From: S5-A14a sp050908895
GTDB taxonomy: Bacteria; Bacillota; Clostridia; Peptostreptococcales; Anaerovoracaceae
NCBI GenBank assembly: GCA_050908895.1
Contig: CP171222.1
Coordinates: 1-64,000, forward strand
DNA: 64,000 nucleotides
Direction: 5' to 3'
Part shown: one piece after another, positions 51,664-61,997 of the stretch
How positions within the stretch are numbered: the first letter of the stretch is position 1
Layout: each line of letters opens with the position of its first letter
Made by a program: the position numbers and the translations under genes
Notes under the pieces: model-generated
Told to the model about the DNA's origin: nothing
The model's database searches: none
Seen by the model: only the letters and a program-made list of their open reading frames with translations

Positions 51664-54600
51664 CTATTTTGTAATATATTCATAAATATCATTTCTTACA
51701 GGTATATCAAGCTTGTACAAAAGTTCTACCGCAGTTTTATTAGTATTAGGCAATGTAAAAGTATCCGAATGTTTTATAACTCTAATTTTTCCAAGATAAT
51801 AAAATTCTTTTGATTGTTTATCGTCTTTATTTTTTCTTACAAACAGATGCATTGATATTTTTCTTTCTTCTGCATTTATAGCATTTTGCACATCATCTGA
51901 ATCCACTATTCTTCCTGATTTTGAAATGGCAATTATTGTAGAGTTATTCACAAATCTATCTTCATATTTTATAGTGTCGGCTATATCTTCCGATTTATTA
52001 TAGTTAATAAACACAGGATAAGTTTTTGTCTTTTTATTATACTTATATCCACCAATGTTTAGTGATACCTCATTCTTCTCCCACTCCAAAAGTCTGCATA
52101 CATCTGAATATGTATATTTGCTATATAGGTTAAGTGGCGTACCTTCATATGTTTCTCCATACTCCTTCTTATTCTTATACAAGCTATATTCAACAATCTC
52201 TTCAATATTTCTTTTAAACGCCTCGTTTTGCAGCATCTTTTTAAAATCTGGAGCTACTGAATATTCTGATTCGCCGTACTGAATTATTTTACAGTCTTGA
52301 TATTTTTTCCCTGTATCGCCTGTTTCAAAATTGCATGACAGGATATTTGTTAAGTTAACTTTTGTATTTTCTGTATAATTAATACCCATTCTTTTAAGGT
52401 CATTTTTAAGATTTTCAAAGATATTTTTGCGACCTTCGAGAATATATTTCAAAATAAGTAGTTCATGAATTCTTTTACCGTTGGCAAATTTTTCAGAGAT
52501 AAAATTTATCATAAGTTCCATAGGCTTACTAAAATTGTGGTGATAATCTTTTTTATCATATTTGCTCAAAAAAGTATGATATGACCCTAAGCTCTTATTA
52601 TCAAATATGCATTGTAAATCCATAGAACCATAAATATCAAAATCCATCATATCAGGAATTCTCCCCAACTTGTTTTTTAGTTGAAAATACGACTCCTTTA
52701 TTCTCTTAATTTCCGTGAAATTTGCAGTATCTATAGATTTATAAATCCTTTCCCTCGATATCTCATCAAAACTAATAGTAGAACATCCTGGGATAAGATT
52801 ATTACCCCTCATCATATATTTCCTGACATTGTCTTTATTGAAAGATCTGTCTCCAAATAACGCAATAGGAATTAGAAAATTAGTTTTATAATTGCCTATA
52901 AAGTCGATTATTACAACATATTCTTTTTTGTGAGATTTTCTTAATCCTCTGCCAAGCTGTTGTATGAAGATAATCGCTGATTCTGTTGGCCTTAGCATAA
53001 TTACCTGATTTACCTCGGGGATATCTACACCTTCATTAAAAACATCTACAATAAAAATGTAATCAAGCCTTGAATACAGATTATCTGTTGCCAGCTGCTC
53101 TACACACTCAAGTCGCCTCTCTATACTATCTTCTCCGGTTAAAGCAACTGTTTTAAATCCTTTTCGATTGAATATTTCAGAGAGTACTTTTGCTTCTTCT
53201 TTTCTACTGCAAAACACTAGTCCTTTAACTCGGTCTCCACTATGGCCAAAATATTCTGCATTCTCTATTATGTATTCCGCCTTCTTTTCAGGTTCAACAT
53301 ATCTGAAAACATCAAGATCTTTATCTTTTTTATTCACATAATATGTTTGTTTTTCTTCCGCTGCAATGGAATAGCTCCCATTTTCAGCAATATTGCTATT
53401 TTCTTCTTCACAAGCTTCAATATCTGCAATTCCAAAATAATGGAAAGGACAAAGCAGTTCCTCTGCAAGTGCTTCCTGCAGTCTAATTTCATGAGCAATG
53501 TTATTGTCAAATAATTTATAGATATCATATCCATCACTTCTATCTGGGCTTGCTGTCATGCCTAGCCACATGATATTAGGAGTAAAGTAATTCATTATTT
53601 TTTCATAACTTTTTGCTCCTGCTCTGTGAACTTCATCTATTACAATTATATCAAAATGATTAGTCTCAAAATTTCTTAATGACTCTTCCTTTGACATGGT
53701 CTGCATGGTTGAAAAAATAAAATCGTTATCCCAGTTTTTTTCTCGCCCAGATAAAATACCCATCTTTATTTTATCTCCAAAAACCCTCTTATATGTAATC
53801 ATAGCTTGTTTTGCTATCTGTTCTCTATTGAACTAAAAATAAAACTCTATTTGGTTTAAATTCTTTCAACGCAAAAGCTGAAGCATAAGTTTTTCCCGTT
53901 CCAGTTGCCGATATTAAAAGTGCTTTTCTTTCTCCTTTTGATTTTAGGTTTTTGAGATTAGCAATAAATTCTTTCTGCATGGAATTTGGGTTTAATGTTT
54001 CAAGTGAGTTTATTCCATCAGATATAACCAAATCTCTAATCTTTTCTCTCTTTGACTTAAGTAATGCATATCTAATTTTATAATCTTCTATTATATCTTC
54101 ACATTTTATTGAATTTTCGTCATTCCAAAGTGAGCCAAATTCATCTAGTATCATCCTCGTATATTGGGAGCTTTCTGTGGATATGATGCTAGAACTCCAC
54201 TCTTTATTGATAGTCAGCGCACTCTGCGTCATATTTGCACTGCCTACAATGCTTCGCCATACAGCGCCTTTTCTAAATAAGTAGCCTTTGGTATGAAATC
54301 CTTGTTTCGCATCAACGGTATTGTACAATTTCACCTTAATATTGCTGAAGTTTATAAGTCTCTCTAGAGCTTTAGGTTCACTAAATTCCAAATAATTTGT
54401 TGTAATTATTTTCCCCTTTATGCCTTTCTTCTCTAGTTCTTTAAGAATCTGTAAAAAAGGGGTAATTCCGCTCATAGTTATAAACGCAACGCTAAATAAA
54501 AATTCGTCACACTCGTTCAGCTCATTAATTAACGTGCTCAAGATCTTCCTGCCCGTTTTGTAATCATTATATATTAATTCAGATCTATGCTTATCACTTG

Positions 54601-54685
54601 AAATAACAGAAGCATCAATAAAAGAATTTTCTATTCCAAGTCTAAGAGAATTTAAAATTAAATCATTCATTCTACTATCCATCAA
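51664..54685 (-). pseudogene. PLD-nuclease / DEAD-helicase / DUF3427 protein, frameshifted
   Basis: Piece 1 (54685-53825, 286 residues) has a phospholipase-D-type nuclease motif H-T-K-G-Y-L-F ... G-S-A-N-M-T and then helicase Walker A S-A-T-G-T-G-K-T-Y-A-S. Piece 2 (53802-51664, 712 residues) has V-I-D-E-V-H-R-A-G, G-M-T-A-S-P-D-R-S, Q-Q-L-G-R-G-L-R and a DUF3427 C-terminus. Between them L-F-L-V-Q is followed by TAG, but dropping one base near 53817-53820 gives L-V-H-R-E-Q-I-A-K-Q-A and a continuous protein of about 1,000 residues. Such helicase-nucleases are suspected of acting in DNA defence or repair. Sequencing error cannot be excluded. Confidence 0.85.
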
Positions 54686-54876
54686 AATTAACCCTATCCT
54701 AATTATTTTTGCAGCAAAATATTTTGTTGCTGTGATTTTATGTGTATATAAATTTTATAACATATCAAAAATTAACTCAACTCATCGAGTTAAAAATTTT
54801 TAATTTGATGAATCGAGTTAAAATTAAGTTCATATTAAGTATACTTCCCGCATTTTACAATGTTTAACATTAGACC
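54686..54876. other. Intergenic hairpins between exporter and helicase genes
   Basis: The word ATCGAGTTAAAA occurs at about 54785 and 54812 with inverted partners between them, and CAGCAA...TTGCTG forms a separate dyad at about 54716-54736. Either may be a terminator or operator for the flanking leftward genes. Confidence 0.35.
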
Positions 54877-56508
54877 CTACTTCAGCTTAAACCGCTTGAA
54901 GGCCAGCTTTTTTACTAAGTAAACACCAATGATTAGATACGCAACCGTGAAGGCCATAAAAATTTCAATTGCAATAAACGGCACGTCAGCAGCAAGCCTT
55001 GGAATCTGATAGATTATGATTGCGATCAAAGTGTTGATTGTATTAAACACAATTCCTTTGCTTTGGAACTGCTCATTGTACGGCTGAAACAGATAGTACA
55101 AAATCTGATAATGCAAAGTAAAGAAAACCATGCTCAGGGCCGCTCCCCCCATCGTTATAGCTACAGGCATAATGTTCCTGCCTCCGACAGTGAAATAAAT
55201 AAAGCCTATGATAGCCATAAACAAAATCAGGTTTGGAGAGTTGTACTGCAGAGATTTTTTTATTCTGAACATTATAGTCTGTCCCATTATTTCAGGACGT
55301 CTATAAAAATTGAACTTTATAAGATATAGGTCCATGTTGTAGAAGGTGAATTTCACAAAATACTCGCCCAAATAAAGCATGTATCCTGAGACCATTGCTA
55401 TTACGCTGCCATAAGTCATGAATCCTTTCTCCACAGCCTGCTGACTCGGAATAGAAATTATTTTCACCACATACATTAGCACAAAATAAATTACCAAAAT
55501 CACCGCGATTAAAACTGTGCGATAGAAAACCTTCTTCCAAATCTTTTTACCCATTCGGCTGAAAAGTATTTTGTTGGCGTACTCAATACCCTTATAAGAT
55601 TCGAATTGACCTGATTCTACAGCGTCTATATCATCAACACCAAGATTTTGACTATTAATATTTTCGAGGGTATCCTCGGCATCCTTAAAAACAGAGTATT
55701 TTAGGTTGCTATATACTTTGCGGCCAATTGTTTTGTCCTTAAGAAATGCACCGCAAGATAATATGAAGGTCACAATAGCAGCTGGTGCAAATATGGGCAT
55801 TTCAAATACTTTAGCGATTGATGTGAATACCCAGAAATTATGAGAAAAATATAGTGCTACGTAACTTAAAACTAGAATCAATAGTAAAAATAAACTAATA
55901 ATAACCGTTTTGAACCTGCGCGTTTCCCGTCCTGGTTTCGAAATAAAAACAAAGAACTGCATCAAAATTAGGCGTAAGGTAAAGAGAGTGAGCATAAGAG
56001 AAAAAATTCCTAATACTCCCATTCCACCATAATGAAAAATGCCACCAAAGACTAACCCCATAGTTATGGAATCCATAATTGATGAGACATAATTGTCATA
56101 AAAAATAAAATGTTTTGCCGGTAAGCCTAGTATTTTTACAGTGAAAAATTTCTTTAAATCGTTGTCAAGATAAGAGGTCAAGCCCATAATAGTGACAATA
56201 AGGTTCAGAAAAACTAGCAGTCCTACAGAGGCCTCTCCAGAACTTATCCCCATAAACTTTATTACAACGGCTATGAGAATTTTTGTTAGGAAAATATAAT
56301 ATATAAATTTCTTTGCAAAGGTTTTAACGATTCCGAAAAATATCGAAAAAGCCTGTATCAGACTAGATATCGCCTCTGCTCCCTTATAACTTTTGTAGCT
56401 AATAGCATTTTTAATTATGGGGAATTTCGACAGTCCAAAAATAATTTTATTGAGAAAATCCAGGGTCTCGTACTTGCTTAAAACTAAAAAACTCCTAAAC
56501 ATTCTCAT
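54877..56508 (-). CDS. Large ABC exporter membrane protein
   Basis: This 543-residue protein has about twelve hydrophobic segments in two halves separated by a charged loop (near residues 268-300). It resembles the 500-600 residue permeases that accompany a single soluble ATPase in Firmicutes (EcsB/DUF-type), but I cannot fix the family. Its start overlaps the ATPase gene by 14 bases. The substrate is unknown. Confidence 0.75.
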   Translation of the reverse strand: MRMFRSFLVLSKYETLDFLNKIIFGLSKFPIIKNAISYKSYKGAEAISSLIQAFSIFFGIVKTFAKKFIYYIFLTKILIAVVIKFMGISSGEASVGLLVFLNLIVTIMGLTSYLDNDLKKFFTVKILGLPAKHFIFYDNYVSSIMDSITMGLVFGGIFHYGGMGVLGIFSLMLTLFTLRLILMQFFVFISKPGRETRRFKTVIISLFLLLILVLSYVALYFSHNFWVFTSIAKVFEMPIFAPAAIVTFILSCGAFLKDKTIGRKVYSNLKYSVFKDAEDTLENINSQNLGVDDIDAVESGQFESYKGIEYANKILFSRMGKKIWKKVFYRTVLIAVILVIYFVLMYVVKIISIPSQQAVEKGFMTYGSVIAMVSGYMLYLGEYFVKFTFYNMDLYLIKFNFYRRPEIMGQTIMFRIKKSLQYNSPNLILFMAIIGFIYFTVGGRNIMPVAITMGGAALSMVFFTLHYQILYYLFQPYNEQFQSKGIVFNTINTLIAIIIYQIPRLAADVPFIAIEIFMAFTVAYLIIGVYLVKKLAFKRFKLK

Positions 56509-57196
56509 CCTCCAAAAGTGCTCGTATTATTTTCTCATCATAATCATCATCATTTTGGATTATATCGAAAGGCTTTAGCACCCCTTTATTTAGCAAAACA
56601 ATTTCATCACACATATCCTTTGCCAAATCCATCATATGAGTAGAGAGAATAACAATATGATCTGTTTTAAGCAGCCTAATATATTTTTTTATTTGAGCAG
56701 CCATGATAATATCCACTGCAGTTAGTGGTTCATCGAGCAAAATAATTTTCTGCTGGCCTAGAATTATAGTCAAAAGTGCGATTTTAGCCTTCATGCCTGA
56801 AGAGTAGTTCTTTAGAAGCTTATGCATATCCTCTTCCGAAAAGCCCATATCCGTAAGATAATATCTAGCATCTTTAGTCTTATCAGTTCCGTTTATATCT
56901 AGGAAAAATTTTATAAACTCATAACCTGTAAGAAAGTCTGGCAGCTTTGTTTCCGCAAATAGCATGCCTACTTCTTGGGGATCTAGGTTTTTCTCATTGC
57001 CTTCCTCTGTATCAAAGATGGCCCTACCCTCATCGGCATCTATTTCAGAGTATATGATATTAAACAAAGTAGTTTTACCCGCTCCATTTTTCCCTAGCAG
57101 TCCATATATTTTCCCACACTCAAACTCAAAATTACAGCCCTTCAAAACTGGTACTTTGTCAAAGGATTTCTTTATGTCTTTTAGAATTAATTTCAT
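56495..57196 (-). CDS. ABC exporter ATPase
   Basis: This 233-residue protein has Walker A G-K-N-G-A-G-K-T-T, a short signature Y-S-S-G-M-K-A-K in place of L-S-G-G, Walker B I-I-L-L-D-E-P-L-T-A-V-D and switch His S-T-H-M-M-D. It overlaps the yaaA stop by four bases and its permease start by 14, so the three genes are translationally linked. Confidence 0.88.
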   Translation of the reverse strand: MKLILKDIKKSFDKVPVLKGCNFEFECGKIYGLLGKNGAGKTTLFNIIYSEIDADEGRAIFDTEEGNEKNLDPQEVGMLFAETKLPDFLTGYEFIKFFLDINGTDKTKDARYYLTDMGFSEEDMHKLLKNYSSGMKAKIALLTIILGQQKIILLDEPLTAVDIIMAAQIKKYIRLLKTDHIVILSTHMMDLAKDMCDEIVLLNKGVLKPFDIIQNDDDYDEKIIRALLEDENV

Positions 57197-57975
57197 AGTC
57201 CCCCCTTAATAAAAACAAACTCGTCATCCTTAGATAGCTCCTCATCAAACACATAGCCAAGTGAATTGAATTTCTTTAAGTCATCAGGAGACTCAGCATT
57301 TATCGAAGCAAGAAATCTAACCATCTCCCCTCTAGCCATCTTAGCGTAGACGCCCTTTTGTACTATCTTATAGCCATTGTGAATTTTTTTGTCCCCTGGC
57401 TTTGCCTCTTCTTTTTCGCAAAATAGGCAGGTTATAAATCTGTCATCCGGCTTTAGATATTTCTCTATGCACTTAGAATATTCCTTCGATGCTAAGTTAA
57501 TAATTATACGACTTTCATCAATAACCTCATTATAAATTTTATCTCCCCAGAATTCATACAAATCTTTACACCCAGTGACTTTGGCCTTTGCCTGCATCTC
57601 CAACCGGTATGGGGAAATGCCATCAAGAGGCCTGAGCACCCCGTATAGTGCGGACAAAATTCTAAGATTTTCCTCTACGTAGTCAAACTCTTTGTATTCA
57701 AAAACCCCTGGCGCCATATATTGGTACTGAAGTCCCTCATAAGCCAAAATCGCTGGCGTAAACCCACGGTCAACCTTCAAGTTTCTAAACCTATCCGAAT
57801 TGAGCTGAGCGATTTTGTCGTTGCAGCCCCAAAGCTCTTTCTGGGCTGCAACGGTAAGCCCAGAAACAAAATCTCTAACCTGCTGGGCCTCCCTTATGAG
57901 GCTGGGCTGCGCCTGCACCTCCATAGTCTCAAAATTTTCTTTCATCTTTTTTGCAGGCGATATAATAATCTTCAA
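57193..57975 (-). CDS. yaaA: YaaA-family peroxide-stress protein
   Basis: This 260-residue protein begins M-K-I-I-I-S-P-A-K-K-M, the family signature, with the conserved D-F-V-S-G-L, L-Y-G-V-L-R-P-L-D-G-I-x-P-Y-R-L-E-M and N-L-A-S-K-E-Y boxes. YaaA lowers free iron during peroxide stress in E. coli. It lies just downstream of bcp, another peroxide gene, which supports the assignment. Confidence 0.93.
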   Translation of the reverse strand: MKIIISPAKKMKENFETMEVQAQPSLIREAQQVRDFVSGLTVAAQKELWGCNDKIAQLNSDRFRNLKVDRGFTPAILAYEGLQYQYMAPGVFEYKEFDYVEENLRILSALYGVLRPLDGISPYRLEMQAKAKVTGCKDLYEFWGDKIYNEVIDESRIIINLASKEYSKCIEKYLKPDDRFITCLFCEKEEAKPGDKKIHNGYKIVQKGVYAKMARGEMVRFLASINAESPDDLKKFNSLGYVFDEELSKDDEFVFIKGGL

Positions 57976-57994
57976 ATTAAATTACCTTTCCTTA

Positions 57995-58462
57995 CTACTT
58001 CCCAGCTGATTCCAAATCCAAAAGCATTTCTTCAGGATTTTTTGCTGCCTTCACCTTATCATTTGCCATGATAATTATTCCCTCCTCATCAATAAGGTAG
58101 GTTGTACGAACAATTCCCATGTAAACCTTTCCATAGTTTTTCTTTTCCTTCCAAACATCATACAGCTCTATAATCTCATGTTCAGGATCTGATAATAGTG
58201 TAAAAGGAAGATTATATTTATCCACAAATTTTTTGTGTGATTTAACACTGTCCTTGCTAATGCCTATTACAACAGCTCCCTTTTCACTTATTTGTGGGTA
58301 AAGCTCACCAAATCCGCAAGCCTGCTTAGTGCATCCTGGTGTCATATCCTTTGGATAAAAATACAAAATTACCTTTTTCCCACGAAACTCAGATAATGAC
58401 CTCGTATCCCCGTTTTGATCCTGAAGAGAGAATTCTGGTGCTTTTATTCCAATTTCTAACAT
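57995..58462 (-). CDS. bcp: Thiol peroxidase Bcp (peroxiredoxin Q)
   Basis: This 155-residue protein has peroxidatic Cys44 in P-K-D-M-T-P-G-C-T and resolving Cys49 five residues on, as in the atypical two-cysteine Bcp group. It reduces H2O2 and organic peroxides with thioredoxin. It is first of a leftward run bcp-yaaA-ABC ATPase-permease with gaps of 19 bases or overlaps. Confidence 0.95.
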   Translation of the reverse strand: MLEIGIKAPEFSLQDQNGDTRSLSEFRGKKVILYFYPKDMTPGCTKQACGFGELYPQISEKGAVVIGISKDSVKSHKKFVDKYNLPFTLLSDPEHEIIELYDVWKEKKNYGKVYMGIVRTTYLIDEEGIIIMANDKVKAAKNPEEMLLDLESAGK

Positions 58463-58502
58463 AACTTCTACCTCTTTTCACATTACTCAAATATAGCTTT
58501 TT

Positions 58503-58536
58503 TAAAAAACGACACGAAATAAATTCATGCCGTTTT
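58503..58536 (-). terminator. Terminator after lysS
   Basis: On the minus strand AACGGCATGAA pairs with TTTCGTGTCGTT (with G-U pairs) and is followed by a T run. It separates the greA-lysS transcript from the bcp operon. Confidence 0.65.
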
Positions 58537-58643
58537 ATCATCATTATTCCGTATTCTCAAGTACTATTTCTGTCAAAAACGTTGTCTTTTTTGTTGTCTT
58601 TTCGATTCAAGAAATACTATAATCCTCGATTTTAGCGTTTTTA

Positions 58644-60194
58644 TTAATCTATGGGCTTCATCGTAGGGAACAGAATTACATCTCTAATGCTTGGAGAATC
58701 AGTAATAAGCATTATAACCCTATCAACACCAACTCCAAGTCCTCCTGTTGGGGGAAGACCAACTTCAAGAGCGTTTACAAAATCCATATCCATTGGATGT
58801 GCTTCGTCATCATCGCCGGAATCAAGCTGCGCCTGTTGAACCGTAAATCTTTCAAACTGATCAATTGGATCATTTAATTCTGAGAATGCATTAGCAATTT
58901 CCCATCCGTTCATGTAAGCTTCAAAACGGCGAGTGATTCTTGTATCTTCAGGATCTCTCTTAGACAGCGGTGAAATTTCAACCGGATGTCCCACAACAAA
59001 CACAGGTCCGTCTAAATAACCGGGAACATCTTCACAATATCCCTCAAACATCTCAGCAATTAACTTACCTCGAGAGTATTTTTTCGCTTCATCGGGATTC
59101 ATCCCATATTTAATACAAGCATCCTGAGCCTCTGCATCTGTCTCAATCTGAGAAAAATCAACACCGGTAATTTCTTTTACAGCATCAGCCATGTTAACTC
59201 TTCTCCATGGTGGTGTAACGTCGAACTCTTTGCCCTGATATTTGATAATCGGAGTTCCATTTACGGCCATAGCTGCCTGATAAACAAGCTGCTCTGTAAC
59301 CTCCATTACATTTTCCATGTCTCCATAAGCCATGTAACATTCCATTGAAGTGAATTCCGGATTGTGATTTCTATCCATTCCTTCATTTCTGAACATCTTG
59401 CCCATCTCGTATACACGGTCAAGTCCACCTACGATTAGTCTCTTTAGGTAAAGCTCGTTGGAAATTCTCAGCTTCATGTCTATATCGAGAGTGTTATGGT
59501 GAGTAGCAAAAGGTCTTGCATTAGCACCACCTGCAATGGTTGTCAAAATAGGGGTGTCAACCTCAAGATAGCCGTAATCCTCTTCAAGAACTCTTCGAAA
59601 TTCCTTGATTATTGTAGCTCGTTTGTAAAACGTCTCTCTAACCTCCGGATTCATGATAAGGTCAACGTATCTCTGACGATATCTTAGATCCGGATCCTTA
59701 AGCCCATGAAATTTATTTGGCAACACCTGGATAGACTTAGAAAGAAGAACTAATTTTGTAGCTCTGATAGAAATCTCTCCGTGTCTAGTTTTAAAAACAG
59801 TTCCTTCAATACCTACAATATCACCAATATCATAAGTTTTGAACCACTCATACTCTTCAGCTGTGATTTCATCCTGTCTAACATAGCTTTGAATCCTACC
59901 CTGTTTGTCCTGGATATCAATAAATGAAGCCTTGCCCATGTGACGGAAAGCCATAAGTCTTCCTGCAATGGATACTTCTTCATCTTCCATAGCGTCAAAA
60001 TTTTCCTTTATGTCCATACTGTGTGCTGTAACATTCCATTTTTCATTCAAAAAAGGATTCCTGCCAGCGGCTTGCAATTTCTTTAATTTTTCTCGTCTAA
60101 TTCCTCTTTGTTCAGAAAGTTTTTCTTCTGAAAGTTCCTCCGTAATATCTTCTGCCTCCGGTGCATTTTCAGCATTTTTTTTCAAAATTTCCAT
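58644..60194 (-). CDS. lysS: Lysyl-tRNA synthetase, class II
   Basis: This protein of about 516 residues has an N-terminal OB-fold anticodon-binding domain (V-S-I-A-G-R-L-M-A-F-R-H-M-G-K-A-S-F-I-D-I-Q-type). The class II catalytic motifs are motif 1 near P-I-L-T-T-I-A-G-G-A, motif 2 F-R-N-E-G-M-D-R-N-H-N-P-E-F-T and motif 3 G-L-G-V-G-V-D-R-V. Start 60194 is preceded by AAAGGCAAAG. It charges tRNA-Lys. It follows greA by 40 bases, the common greA-lysS order. Confidence 0.97.
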   Translation of the reverse strand: MEILKKNAENAPEAEDITEELSEEKLSEQRGIRREKLKKLQAAGRNPFLNEKWNVTAHSMDIKENFDAMEDEEVSIAGRLMAFRHMGKASFIDIQDKQGRIQSYVRQDEITAEEYEWFKTYDIGDIVGIEGTVFKTRHGEISIRATKLVLLSKSIQVLPNKFHGLKDPDLRYRQRYVDLIMNPEVRETFYKRATIIKEFRRVLEEDYGYLEVDTPILTTIAGGANARPFATHHNTLDIDMKLRISNELYLKRLIVGGLDRVYEMGKMFRNEGMDRNHNPEFTSMECYMAYGDMENVMEVTEQLVYQAAMAVNGTPIIKYQGKEFDVTPPWRRVNMADAVKEITGVDFSQIETDAEAQDACIKYGMNPDEAKKYSRGKLIAEMFEGYCEDVPGYLDGPVFVVGHPVEISPLSKRDPEDTRITRRFEAYMNGWEIANAFSELNDPIDQFERFTVQQAQLDSGDDDEAHPMDMDFVNALEVGLPPTGGLGVGVDRVIMLITDSPSIRDVILFPTMKPID

Positions 60195-60234
60195 TTCTTT
60201 GCCTTTCACTTGCTTATATAACAATCATTTAACT

Positions 60235-60723
60235 TTATCCATCTATCTTATTAATATCCTGAATTTTATAAGACATCTCACCATCAGGAGTTTCAACATT
60301 AAATTTTTCACCTTTTTTCTTGCCTATCATAGCTTTTCCCATAGGTGATTCATTGGAAATCTTAGCCGGTTCACAAAAAGGATCGGATTCTGTTGCTCCT
60401 ACAAGTTCAAACAACTCAACTTCCTTTGTATCTAGGTTTTTAACTTTAACAACTAACCCAACATTAGCAGTATCCCCTGAAAGTTCTTCTTCATTGATGA
60501 TCTTAGCATTACGAATCATATTTTCTAGCTTGTGGATTTTTTCCTCCAGCTCAGCCTGTTCGTTTCTAGCTGCATCAAATTCTGCATTTTCTGACAAGTC
60601 TCCATAGGAAATAGCTTCCTTAAGTCTCTCAGAAACCTCTCTTCTCTTTACGGAAACTAATTCGTCTCTCTCTGCCTCTAGTTTATCAAATCCCTCTTGG
60701 GTTAGCAAAATCTCTTCGCCCAT
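60235..60723 (-). CDS. greA: Transcription elongation factor GreA
   Basis: This 162-residue protein starts M-G-E-E-I-L-L-T-Q-E-G-F-D-K-L. The N-terminal coiled coil carries the acidic tip pair in E-N-A-E-F-D-A-A-R-N-E-Q, followed by the C-terminal globular domain G-K-A-M-I-G-K-K-K-G-E. It rescues backtracked RNA polymerase. Start 60723 is preceded by AAGGAG; the longer frame start at 60768 is less likely. Confidence 0.96.
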   Translation of the reverse strand: MGEEILLTQEGFDKLEAERDELVSVKRREVSERLKEAISYGDLSENAEFDAARNEQAELEEKIHKLENMIRNAKIINEEELSGDTANVGLVVKVKNLDTKEVELFELVGATESDPFCEPAKISNESPMGKAMIGKKKGEKFNVETPDGEMSYKIQDINKIDG

Positions 60724-60803
60724 ATTCTTTAATTTCTCCTTACAATTTATTGTTATGTTAAGTCGCACTCAACACTTGAATTTTCAAGTATTCTCAATGG
60801 TTC

Positions 60804-60832
60804 AGTATATGATAAAACCACAATTTTGTCAA
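60804..60832 (-). promoter_or_regulatory. greA-lysS promoter
   Basis: Minus-strand TTGACA (60827-60832), 17 bp, TATACT (60804-60809). The 5' leader carries a dyad ACTTGAA-TT-TTCAAGT at 60773-60788. This is among the best promoter matches in the window. Confidence 0.85.
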
Positions 60833-60866
60833 CCTGTTCCATATCCTCTGTGGCTTGTTAAGGACC

Positions 60867-61973
60867 CTACACAGGTTCTCCATCTCTAACAAATCCAATA
60901 TGCACATTCCTACAATTAGATAAGTAAACCAAAGATGCATAGTTAATGTCAAATTTTACTATATCGCCAGTATTAATTTCACCCTTGTAATCCTCTACGT
61001 CCAGAATAGTGTGATCACTGGATGCCCCTAGGATTGTAATGCCTTCTTCAAATGGAAAAATTTCTGCAATATCACCATAGTCTACTTTTCCAACAGCCAC
61101 AAGGGCTCTCCTTCTAATTCCTCTATCCTCATATTGATTAGTATTTCCAAAGGCATCTACTCCAAGCTCCCCCTGTGGATGAGTTGGTTTATCTCTCACT
61201 TCAATAACCTCTGCATGCAATGAAAAAACATCATCTTTCAATCCTTTTATCTCATATCCATAGTATAAAGGAAGATCTTTATTAAGTAATATAGCCTCTC
61301 CTATTCGCAATGAATTAATTCCTTCAGGCATATTATTATCCACAACTCTCATCATCGATGATGTTGCTCCTCCTGATATTACATCCAGCTTTCTTCCTAT
61401 AGTCTCTTCCACTTTTCTGGCGAGGCTGACTAATTCCTGCAATTTATCAGAAGTTGGAAGCACAGAGCCATAACACCCCAAGTTTGTCCCTATTCCAGCC
61501 AGATAAAGACCTTCCATTTCATCTTCCACGCGTTTTGCAACAGAAATCATTTCCTCCTTATCCCAGAAACCTTCTCGTAAATCACCGAGATCCGCCATCA
61601 AAATCACGCTATGACGTTTAGCCTGTTTTCTCGCCTCCACATTTAGAGATTCCAAAACTTTTTCATCACTATTTAAGCTAATCGCACACAGTTCAATAAC
61701 ATCTGCTACCTCGCTGAGCATAGGCACCCTTATAAGAAATAGTGGTTTTTTAATCCCTGAATCCTTAGCATCTCTAAGTTGCTCAAGTCTAGAAGATCCA
61801 ATAATATCTGCTCCATTATCGGCAAATGCCCTGCTAACTTCAGGAATACCTGTTGCGCCCTTAATTACTCCTGCGACGGAAATTCCTTTATCTCTGCACA
61901 TATCAGTGACAATTTTAATATTATTTTCTAGAGAGTTCAAATTGATTTCAAGACGTGGATATCTGTTTTCCAT
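60867..61973 (-). CDS. orr: Ornithine racemase-like PLP enzyme
   Basis: This 368-residue alanine-racemase-fold enzyme begins P-R-L-E-I-N-L-N-S-L-E-N-N. The PLP lysine is Lys38 in G-V-I-K-G-A-T-G, which differs from alanine racemase V-K-A-N-A-Y-G and is typical of the clostridial ornithine racemase group. S-G-G-A-T-S-S holds the phosphate. It would make D-ornithine for the oxidative/reductive ornithine fermentation. No ornithine aminomutase genes lie in the window, so the substrate is inferred. Confidence 0.8.
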   Translation of the reverse strand: MENRYPRLEINLNSLENNIKIVTDMCRDKGISVAGVIKGATGIPEVSRAFADNGADIIGSSRLEQLRDAKDSGIKKPLFLIRVPMLSEVADVIELCAISLNSDEKVLESLNVEARKQAKRHSVILMADLGDLREGFWDKEEMISVAKRVEDEMEGLYLAGIGTNLGCYGSVLPTSDKLQELVSLARKVEETIGRKLDVISGGATSSMMRVVDNNMPEGINSLRIGEAILLNKDLPLYYGYEIKGLKDDVFSLHAEVIEVRDKPTHPQGELGVDAFGNTNQYEDRGIRRRALVAVGKVDYGDIAEIFPFEEGITILGASSDHTILDVEDYKGEINTGDIVKFDINYASLVYLSNCRNVHIGFVRDGEPV

Positions 61974-61997
61974 TTTGGGCCTCCATATTGATTCTTT

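Noticed and set aside
58644..60832. T-box or lysine riboswitch controlling lysS
   Set aside because: The leader is short, belongs to greA, and shows no T-box or lysine-element motifs.
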